The translations under genes and the position numbers were made by a program. Shown piece after piece: positions 49,201 through 64,000 of a stretch of 64,000 bases of DNA; position 1 is the stretch's first letter, and the number at the start of each line of letters is the position of its first letter. Location of the stretch: positions 3,601,001 through 3,665,000 of the forward strand of contig NC_134025.1 of NCBI RefSeq assembly GCF_964204645.1, read 5' to 3'. The stretch is from Tubulanus polymorphus. Taxonomy: Eukaryota > Nemertea > Palaeonemertea > Tubulaniformes > Tubulanidae. A model generated the notes under the pieces. It saw only the letters and a list, made by a program, of their open reading frames with translations. It did not search any database and was not told the origin of the DNA.

Positions 49201-51800
49201 ATTGTCTTCGTCAATAATGTATCGTTTTTTACACCAGGCGAATGTTAAAGAACATCGTTTAGACATTAGACTACCTTCGATAGAATAAACCATTTAACCA
49301 AGATAAGTGAATAAAACGATACGCAGCCGCAGGTAGAATAAGTTTCCTGGAGTTTAGACTGGCTCGGGTCGATCAAACATTTTGTGAATGTAAAAATGAA
49401 TAAAAGACTATAAATCAGAGTTTCCGCGCTTCTAACGTTCTTTAGTTAAAAAAAACCCATTATCTTACGCAATGATGAATACTAGAGGAGTTATGGTTTT
49501 ATGTTTGGTTTTTGAATGGTTATTATGTATTCATATATTTCAATAATTCAATAACGAACTTCACACAGATACCTTATAAAGTAATACCCTGTCATTTTCC
49601 CCATCATAAACGCACTTTCGAGAACTTTTCAAGCATCTATAATTTCAATTAACATCTCCTAAAACTCGGAGATAAGATCCATATTTTTTATTCAATTAAC
49701 GACCCAGCGCGATTAAAATTACTCATGCAGCGGGCGTCTTTTACTGAAACGACGTGCGAAAGTCAAATCAAGTTTAATTGAAACTTAATGCGAACCTAAT
49801 TGTCTGTGATTCAATTTTCTGTTTGCGATCGCTTGTTTACCCAACTCGCTATACAGCTATTTATAATTAATATCACCGACGAGTATCTTTTCATTTCAAT
49901 TATAACGCAGTCTGCCGATGATTTAAGAAATAGCAATTAAAACTAATCTGAAGAAGGAGAATAAGATGAAGGGATTGGTCGTTACGATTTCACAGAGAGT
50001 TTACAATCAAATCAATGCGCATTTAATAGAACATGTTGCCATGACAAACACGTCTCTGAGGTCACCAATCTGATATTGGGAGAGTTGTTAAACAGGGCTT
50101 CCAGAAATGTACAGAAAAAATACTATATCAGTAAAACAGCAAAATAGGTAATCGCTTATCTGCTAAAAATATTACATTATTAATCACTTAAATGTTAGAG
50201 AGCAGCATTAGATTACAATAGCACTAATTTACAATTACGTTAAAAGGGATTTACACTGCCACATCATTATCAAGCTCCTTCTATAATAAACATGTCCAGC
50301 AAATCATCTTAACCTTATTGACGCGCTGGGCTTATATCTTACTAAAATATTCAAACTCAGGAAATTACTCTTTGGGACATAACGCCATCGAATACTTATA
50401 TCTTTATACCTACTATTAATTAACTATTACCTCGATAAGATATCGCTTCATACACGTTATGTAAACATCGAGTAGAAATAATTGAATACGAATACGAATT
50501 AAACGACGCCAGAGTGAACAATTTAAAATAACGACTATTGAAAATCAATTTTTTACGATAAAATTTAGTGATGATGTGACGTGATACACGTACTTCACGC
50601 TCGATTAGGCAATCATCAATAAACACTACGCATCTCTTATGAATGAGATATTCAATCTGTCTACTCTGTAGATAGTTCTAAGATTATCCGCCCACAAATG
50701 TTGCCCCGTTAGTGACGTCAACACCAACCTTCAGTCAGAAATATCGTTTCTCGCTCTGTGCCGCAATCGGAACATTACTGACTGGGAATAAACTTTTAAT
50801 CGGTTATAGTAACAACTAGTCAATAGTGAACACGAACACAAACTTTTATTAGTTTTGGAGATATCGATATGATATTCAAATTGCATACAGAAACATGATA
50901 ATCTGAGGTAGGATTAGCAGCGGTCATATCAATTTTCATCAGTCACACGTCGATTGTATTTCTTTAATTATCCTATCTCACCGACTTCTATTGTTTCAAC
51001 TCATTAAATAGTCACTATTTCACACGACATACTTTTAGGATAGTTATAGTGGAGGGTTCAAATGTAAAATTACGAATGGTTTGAGGATGGGGAAGCAAGG
51101 TCGGTAAAATTTCTCGAGAATACCCCGCTCCCACTTATCCTTTATAATACGCCAGTTAACGTATCGTATGGCAAAGTTTCGGGTTTTATTCAAGATGGCT
51201 AGAGTTTACAGCTAGGAGGTATAATGTCGTTCTAGACGAAGAGTAATAACAATAAGATAAGAACGGAGCTTCAATTTCTACTTGATATAAAGGGATTGCT
51301 CGCTAGTGATAACCACGAAACACGATATCTCATATTGTGGAAACAGGCATACTAGTATTAATGCAATTTGTATGAAATAAAAACACACGGGGATAAATCC
51401 GGGCAAAGCAAACACGGAATGACACAGAAACTGGGGATCGGGAATGACGTACATCATAAGAAATATTTTTACACGGCTAAAAAGAAGTAACATGCACAAA
51501 AAGAAGCAACAAGCGCATAGCTGTAGATGTTTTAAAATACAAGGCGCGCGGGAGGCAAGATGTTCAAACATGATTGATATCCCCGATTTTTTTTCCTTTG
51601 TGTGTATGGAACCCATGACGTACTTCGCAATTCATAGCCATAAAAATGCCAAAATGAATTCTAGGTTCGCCTCCGTAACTATTTGAGTGTAATTTCTGCC
51701 TGTTTGCGGTGTCTTACACAAACTTTATATTCTAATAGCATCCGAATTATGATTATGAAACACGGACCATCTATAGCAATTTTTCGGTTGTATTTTTCAG
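46283..51800. other. 5.5-kb interval upstream of the CCK-like gene
   Basis: No coding exon can be supported. It should contain the promoter and at least one 5' UTR exon of the CCK-like gene, because that gene's coding exon is preceded by a splice acceptor at 51800. An ORF at 48763-49023 (+) and one at 51278-51616 (-) have no recognisable features. A short tandem repeat lies at 48566-48658. Confidence 0.4.
48566..48658. repeat. tandem repeat, unit GAGACCCGTTTTACATT
   Basis: Five units of about 17 bases occur in a row, differing mainly at one T/C position and with a 7-base spacer after the second unit. No coding frame is maintained. Confidence 0.8.
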
Positions 51801-51806
51801 ATTGAA

Positions 51807-52289
51807 ATGGATTCAATGCCAATTCTCATATTTTTGCTGCTGCTTGGATTTACATCGTCCACTCCGCTGAAAAGAAACAGCAATTCACGACAAATAGAAA
51901 CTGGAGATCTATCTTTGTCAAAGATTAATTTGAATAGTGAAACTACTTTGCGAAACATTGAAAAGCTGCTTCCAGTGTTAGGTGGAAGGCAGCCGAAATT
52001 GGAGCAATTCTTGCGCATTTTGCAGCTGTTGAAAGAATCAGAACAGTTCAAGCAGCAGAGGTACCGACTCGAAGAACGTCTTATGAGCGAAGTCAGGCAA
52101 TTACGGCAGAAACTTAAAGATGAGGTATTTTACGATGAGCAAATGTCGAAGCAACCGTCATCGTCCGTACATACGAAAGCAGTCAACCATCACCACCGCG
52201 ACGAAAAGCGACAATACGAAGAGTACGGTTGGTCTGGCGGTCGGTATGGCAAGCGTTCCGATGATCATATTGACACCGAACCGTTTTGA
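51807..52289 (+). CDS. sulfakinin/cholecystokinin-like neuropeptide precursor
   Basis: A 160-aa prohormone. The signal peptide is MDSMPILIFLLLLGFTSS. A long propeptide follows that is helical and Glu/Arg/Gln-rich. Near the C-terminus a dibasic-flanked peptide, KR-QYEEYGWSGGRY-G-KR (peptide codons 52212-52247), is followed by a short acidic tail SDDHIDTEPF. The N-terminal Gln can cyclise, Tyr2 and Tyr5 lie in an acidic context suited to sulfation, and the Gly before KR is the amide donor. The YGxxGGR-aromatic-amide core fits lophotrochozoan CCK/sulfakinins such as the oyster peptides ending GGRF/GGRW-amide. Here the last residue is Tyr. Only one peptide copy is seen. By family, it would act on CCK/sulfakinin receptors in feeding and gut control. 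The call rests on the core motif; precursor similarity is otherwise low. Confidence 0.75.
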   Translation: MDSMPILIFLLLLGFTSSTPLKRNSNSRQIETGDLSLSKINLNSETTLRNIEKLLPVLGGRQPKLEQFLRILQLLKESEQFKQQRYRLEERLMSEVRQLRQKLKDEVFYDEQMSKQPSSSVHTKAVNHHHRDEKRQYEEYGWSGGRYGKRSDDHIDTEPF

Positions 52290-52658
52290 TAACGTGTCAA
52301 ATTGTCAGCCGACGGTTCATTTACTTGTGGAGCAGCCGCCATGTAGTTCTAGGTTCACTTGAAAATGACCTTTTAGTTGATATTTTTGCTTGTGTAAAAT
52401 CGACATTCCGCAATTTTCGAAACTCAATTTCTTTAATAGTTGCTGTATGGCTAGAGAGAAATATTGAGATTAAATTATTTACATGTACCGCGGTACTCAA
52501 ATCCAACCAACCATGTCTCTTTTGTTACTATTAAACATATTTTGGGCATTTTTCCTTCAAAACAACTGTTACGTCGTTGAAATTTTGAAACTGATTCCTA
52601 GCTTTATCTTTCGGTATTCGTGTATAGAATCAATTGGTTTAACGTGTGTTCATTTGTA

Positions 52659-52664
52659 AATAAA
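52659..52664 (+). terminator. poly(A) signal of CCK-like gene
   Basis: AATAAA in TTTGTAAATAAAATTATTTTG, 370 bases after the stop codon. Confidence 0.6.
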
Positions 52665-52689
52665 ATTATTTTGATTTAAAGATTCTTAA

Positions 52690-53235
52690 GATTACTTCTG
52701 CACCGACATCGTATTCGAAATCGAACGATAGATATTAAGTCATATGCACGGAGGTAAATCGATTTATTGTCTCATTAATTTCGTGAAACCCTAAGCGACC
52801 ATGTTGAATTAAATGACCAACACCCACAAGTGAAATCACCGGTCACGCCTTAAAAACGCATAACACACACGCCCTTTCTGTAGGATAGAATTTAATTTAC
52901 TTCAAGACAAGAGCTTGGAGAACTCGAATTACATGCAGCTCGAAACTGAAACTGAAGGAGAACCGAAACGACTGATATTCAAGTTACTATTTCAAGTTCA
53001 TGTAGGTACAACGCCAACGACCGCTTTTCTGTTTGCGCGTTCTTCACGTAGACAACTTTCAGATCGAAAATAATCTTAACAAATAACTGAATTTTATAGC
53101 AAATCTATTCGATCAATATCATTTAAATCAATTCGATGATAAAAATCAGATGGTATTTAAAGTGCAGATTTCTAAGGATGCTTGACATAGATGTCGGACA
53201 GAAGAATTTGAAAATGTTGATAATATGGGCTACGT
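52690..53235. other. gap between CCK-like gene and astacin copy B
   Basis: No exon recognised. The two genes are convergent, so this should contain the 3' UTR of the astacin gene; no strong minus-strand AATAAA stands out. Confidence 0.35.
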
Positions 53236-59060
<5,825 letters not shown>

Positions 59061-60024
59061 ACTTAAAAACTACAGTAGCTGTCTTCCACGCTCATAAATA
59101 TACCCTCTCGATCAGGAACCAGAAGAGAATGAAGTTATTCCGTCTGACTCAGAGGTTGTTCGTGAACAACTTCAACTCGATGCTGCACTTCACTCGGGGG
59201 TTATAAAAACTATTCAAGTCAAGAACAACCAACAGACTGGATGCAGTTAAAGGTACCACCGCTGATAAAGTTAATCCTCCCTCGAAGAAGCAACTCCGAG
59301 CTAATACTCCGATAGTAGTTACGATTTTCTATGCTCACCGGTAATCAATTACTTTATTTATATTTCACAATTATCGGCATAAATATTCGTTATCGCCGTA
59401 TTCTTGACCCCCTTTGGTCAAAGGTGAAGCTTAATTACTGCTCCCGTCAATAAACCCTAACAAGTAGTCGAGATATATTATTTACAAAGTCCTTGATTAC
59501 ACGCATTTTATCGGTGACTCTTGTATTTCTCCTAATGTGCTATACTCTAATACGCCAATAGATTCAAATTCTGAGTTAACTCTGTTGTTATTTCGTGGGA
59601 ACGTCGCATCCGATATGGAATGTAACTGACTAAAATATGTCAAAAGATGTTAAAGTGAAACGAAAGTGTGAGAGAGCAGAGTATGTTTTACAAGATTTTA
59701 TTTCAATTGAATAATGTAAACAGGTATCATAAATAACGAATGACACGTAAAATTTTCACATATGAATATGATTTGAAAATACACAAAAAATAAATACGTT
59801 ATATAATAGTGACTGATATTAGAGAAACATTGTTAGTTGAGGTATATTTCACACACGAATATCGTGTAGCTTGTGTACCCGTATTGGCACTGATATGATT
59901 TTCACTTGAGTTATTTGCAAAAATTAACTGTCTATGACACAATGATGATAACCTCTGGTCATTATATTCAAAAGCAAATATGTAAGAAAATGAGTATCAG
60001 ATTATGTTTTTTTTGCCGCGTTAT
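59061..60024. promoter_or_regulatory. spacer between the two astacin genes
   Basis: About 960 bases lie between the end of copy A and the start of copy B, both on the minus strand. It should include the 3' UTR of copy A, with AATAAA on the minus strand at 59697-59702, and the promoter of copy B. No other exon is visible. Confidence 0.45.
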
Positions 60025-63000
60025 TTACAGACAGAGATTACAAGTAGCCGCGCATTCCTTCTGCATGTATTTCCTATAGAACGATTCGGTACAAAATCCA
60101 TCCTTTTTCCACTGGTCACAGTTAGCGTTTACATCTTTACATTGGACTGGCTCTAGATAATGATACAAAATAAATCAGTGATTAGTATTCAGATATATAC
60201 ATGAAACGTTCTGGCGTAGGCGCCGTGCAGCGCTAAAAATACGTTCAAAATCATGCCGCAGTAATAAAAGCCTTTATTTGACATTCTTCCTTATCATAAA
60301 AAAATATGGCCTGTTAAAAATGTAAACTTGGAAATTGTTGAATAAATGAAATAGATTGAATTACCTGGTTTCGGAGGAGGTGGTTTACAAACAGAACAGC
60401 TTTTTGCACAGTGGTATAACATGTAGGTTTTGTAACTGGTATGTTCGCAATATCCTGCTGCCTGCCATGCCGGACAACTATCTGCTACCTTATCAACACA
60501 ATCTGAAAAACATACGCAATTTTGTGATCAAACCGTGAATTATCAGATGCAATCTCTTTGAGAAATTTTAGGCTCGAGTTTAAGTTATTCGACAGGTGAC
60601 AATAGAGTTCTGTTGGGTTCTGAAATTACCTTGAATCTCATCTCGACAAAACCTGCATGTTTTTGCGCAGTTTCCCTGCATGAAAGTCTTATATTCATCG
60701 TTTTTACAAAATCCGTTCAATCTCCATATCTTACATTCGGTCCCTGTTGATAAATCGGCGCATATTTTTTCCGCTGAAAGTTAAGCACGAGACTATTAGA
60801 AAATACGCATTTCTCTAGAATGAACATTTCGCGAATCGGAGACGATTCTTACCTTTACAAAGATTACAACTCTTTGCACAATTTTCTGTCATAAACTCTG
60901 TATGTTCAGGCTTACTGCAATAACCATCGGCTTTCCAACTTCTACACTGAGACCTTTTATCAACACACAAACCGCTACCTACATTGCACAAACGTTGATA
61001 TGATAAAACCTGCCCAATGCATATAGACGGCATTTACTATAACCCGGAACCCGATAGGCATTATTACATAAAGTTGACAAATATGTTTCTATTTTCTATC
61101 TAATAATCATACTTACTGCAAAGTCCACACGATTTTGGGCAAGTCCTTTCCATATATTCCTTCCTCGTTTCACAATAACCAATATTAGCCAAGCGCGGAC
61201 AACGAGCAACTGTGTCACGACACGAATCTGAAATGTACGAAATAAAATCGATTTGAATAATCAGTTCAGTTAACTATCCCAATTCGTGATAGAAATTATA
61301 TTTTCTAAGAATTTACCTTTGATAGCAGTCTTACTGGAGCAATGTACAACCGGTTCATCGGCAGACATACCCCGACACCAGCACTGACAGTCTTTCCCAA
61401 CAAAACCGCCTCCAGGGCATGATTTTTCCGGACAGTGAGCTGTACAACGAAAAAGAGAAGCTTATAAACTTGTGAATTGAAATTTCGTTCGCTTTTCTAT
61501 GGAAAAATATTGTCTTCACTTACATTTGCAGTTATATCGAATGTTGATTTCTTTGATATCTTTGAAACTAAGACCAGTGGCTTCACCAATTACGTCTTGG
61601 TACTTTTTGTCCTGTGTCACCATCGTCGGTTTTTCGCTGACGGAAAATGCCTAAAAACAACATTGTAAATGTTTAATCTCAAATGGATTGTAATTTCAAA
61701 TTTACTATTTACTATTTCTGGTCAAGCGATGTTACGAGAATAGTCAAGGATTTTGACTTACCCGCTGTCCGTAATGCATTAAACTGTTATAATCATATTC
61801 GACGCCACTGTCTTCGATATCGTCGATTTTGTAACGTTGAAAATTATGTTCTTTACCCGGCTTTATATTTTTTGTTTTGATTGTTATGTGATTATCTCGG
61901 TCCGGACGATTTTGCTCGTGAGGAAATCCAAGGGCGTGCATAAGTTCGTGCGTAACCGTCCTCCTCTACAAAATAGATTTGATAGAACGTTAAACTTGTG
62001 GTTTCCGATATAATTATTAGGCTCAGCCTTTGAGAATGAATACACGAGTCGATCTAGGTCTGTAATGATGGTGTTACTGACCTTGCGACATTTTTTACTC
62101 AGATATAAAGGTTGTCGTCCTCCATCCATTCCGACATGTGATTGACACCCAGCGCCATTTTGCATGATTATAGCGTTCACATCCGATTGTGTCGCCTCTC
62201 TAAACCTTACGCAGGAATATTTCGATATGTCCTCGATAGCTGCCTGAATTTCCCTTTTATCCAGCTTATCTATTATACAAATATGAATACATAAATATTC
62301 ACAAATTCACAAATGGATCATTCATATCTGATAGTACGCATCATCTAACAAAATACCCCTAACGATTGTATTGGAACGTGTAAAATGATCGTAATTGATG
62401 CAAACATGTTGTTACATGTTGTAGCGATGTACGTTTTACAAAATATTTGAGTCGAAGCTAAAACAAACGTACAGAACTGATATTAGCGAATAGAGAAAAT
62501 ATTTCAACCTACCGAAAGTGTTTGGTACCATGTACGGTACTGTTTTATCTGGCCATCGTTTGTCTTTGATAGCGTTTCGTCTTGATTTCGGTGCATGGTC
62601 GTTTTCATCGTTCCTATAGTCGTCATGAAAATAATCATGATAATCGTCGTAGTCGTAATGATCGTAAGTACCGCTGAAATGAATGTAAACAATGGATTTA
62701 TGTATCGTAAGCCTCTAAATCTATTTTTATCTATCATTTTATCAGTGAGTCAAGTGCTACTAAAGTAAACCCTTCAAACAGCTACGTGGGAGTTTGGAAA
62801 ACTGGCCTACAGGCGTTTCTATATAGCGTAAACACTAACCTTTCGATCTCTGACCATTCCTTTTTCCTAAAGATCATGTCCAATTCTCTGATAACCATGT
62901 CATCACCTACGTTAAAATCCATAGTCGCGTCTGAAAGAGCAAAATATATGTTTTTGAACGACGATTTCTATAGATCCTCAGTGTATGAAAACAAAAACAA

Positions 63001-63393
63001 AAAAACATCGACGTGTCCTAATTCTTTGTTTTTACTGCGAAGCCGTAGATTTATGCAGTGTATTTATGTAAAATTGTTAAATGATCTCTAATGCTTACAA
63101 GTATCAGCTGCGTCGTTTATATCTTCATCAATCGATATGAATTTCTCATTGTCGTTGTTCCAGTTTTCTATCGGCAGAGCGCTGGATTTAACCTACAAAA
63201 CAATCAAATTGATGATAATTGCGTCATCTTTAAATGAAGTTAACAAAACACGAATAAATGCACGAATTCACGCGAGTCGATTCTTAATTTCAACGATATC
63301 TACTTTCGTATTTCTTCTTACCTTGGAAATCAATATGAAAACCATTAGACAAAACACGTCCAATGTCATCTGTTTACTATGTTTCTTAACCAT
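60025..63393 (-). CDS. astacin metalloprotease with five ShKT domains (copy A)
   Basis: Thirteen exons give 568 aa: 63393-63322, 63192-63099, 62930-62840, 62673-62513, 62269-62082, 61965-61762, 61650-61524, 61439-61317, 61227-61117, 60978-60853, 60773-60630, 60502-60365, 60152-60025. The signal peptide overlaps the start (MTLDVFCLMVFILIS; the first Met is 8 residues upstream). The propeptide contains FNVGDD, which may be the aspartate-switch region, and a stretch very rich in Asp, Tyr and His before SRRNAIKDKRW. The active site is HELMHALGFPHEQNRPDRD and the Met-turn SLMHYGQ. The four astacin Cys are present. Exon 8 holds the same six-Cys module as copy B (GKDCQCWC). Five ShKT exons follow, the last ending CNLCL. 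Exons 6 and 7 have the same lengths as in copy B (204 and 127 bp), so the two arose by tandem duplication. Confidence 0.9.
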
Positions 63394-64000
63394 TGTGTAC
63401 GAGTTACTTTTTTCCTGATCAAGTTGCTTGTCGTATCGCTTTTCAGTTTTTGTTACTTCGCCGAGAAATCTGTCATCATTTATACTAGTTGTGGTATCCT
63501 GTTGAAATTGAGAAAACCCGTCGACTCAAAATAACTGCGTTTGACTAATTGTAACACCGTTTATGAGTATGTTACATTTACTAAGTTGACCACACACAAC
63601 TCGTAAACATATTTTTTTTTGATTCAGAGTCAACTACGTGCATTTTAAACGTTTGTTCATCGCCCAATGATTCAACGTTCTTTTGTGTTCATGACGATGA
63701 TTTATCAGTATTCTATGAACACCCGTCGTTTTCTTTTGATTCGTCGATAATCGAAACAAGGAAGTAATATTTCAATGATATGATATCTAAAATGGTATTT
63801 TTGCATCATGTCTGATATAATACCCACGGGTTGTCGATTAGTTCATACAATACGCGAACTTCTGATGTAACTCTTGAGTAGACTTTGACCGGGTTGGTTT
63901 TTTCTAAATATTTGACTCATACACTATTGGGAATCGGGGGATTTTATAAAACAATTTTGTTACGGACCTATTGGAGATGTTCATTTATACGTTTTGATAT
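63394..64000. promoter_or_regulatory. upstream region of astacin copy A
   Basis: No exon is recognised between the start codon of copy A and the window edge. It presumably holds its 5' UTR and promoter. No TATA motif could be tied to a start site. Confidence 0.35.

Larger units (their letters stand above)
51801..52664 (+). other. transcript unit of CCK-like gene, last exon
   Basis: The exon begins after TATTTTTCAG at 51800, six bases before the ATG, and runs to about 20 bases past AATAAA at 52659-52664. The whole coding region is in this one exon and the 5' UTR continues in an unidentified upstream exon. Confidence 0.6.

Overview
The window is nuclear DNA of an invertebrate animal. It is AT-rich, genes are split by short GT-AG introns (mostly 70-400 bp), MITE-like fold-back repeats are scattered through it, and there is no operon structure. 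A sulfakinin/CCK-type neuropeptide ending in Gly-Gly-Arg-Tyr-amide points to a lophotrochozoan (mollusc, annelid, brachiopod or relative), because GGRF/GGRW-type CCK peptides are known from oysters. I cannot place it to phylum from sequence alone. All multi-exon models below were built by hand from splice sites, reading-frame phase and recalled family similarity. Lengths are predictions.

Layout. 0-7 kb holds two exons of an unrecognised poly-Gln gene on the minus strand and several fold-back repeats, otherwise nothing recognisable. 7-12.9 kb is a compact housekeeping cluster: a C6orf120/UPF0669-like secreted protein (-), the ribosome biogenesis factor NOP16 (-), the pseudophosphatase STYX (+) and a divergent homeobox gene (-). 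NOP16/STYX and the homeobox gene/LYST are head-to-head pairs. 13.5-30.8 kb is one complete giant gene, LYST (lysosomal trafficking regulator, BEACH family). I resolve 56 coding exons that join in frame to 3742 aa. 31.9-36.1 kb holds two small minus-strand genes without a recognised family. 37.1-39.3 kb holds a five-exon CXorf65-like gene (+), not visible as a long ORF, and a small convergent two-exon gene (-).

39.4-51.8 kb is a gene-poor interval with a 0.4-kb inverted-repeat element and a short tandem repeat. It ends at a single-copy CCK/sulfakinin-like prohormone gene (+, 51.8-52.7 kb). 53.2-63.4 kb is a tandem pair of minus-strand astacin metalloproteases. Each has a signal peptide, propeptide, astacin domain, a six-Cys module and a row of ShKT domains encoded one per exon (seven in one copy, five in the other).

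The genes do not form a single pathway. The notable systems are the CCK-like peptide precursor, the duplicated ShKT-astacin locus with its changing domain number, and the LYST gene with a GC-AG intron and a frame-preserving 72-nt intron.
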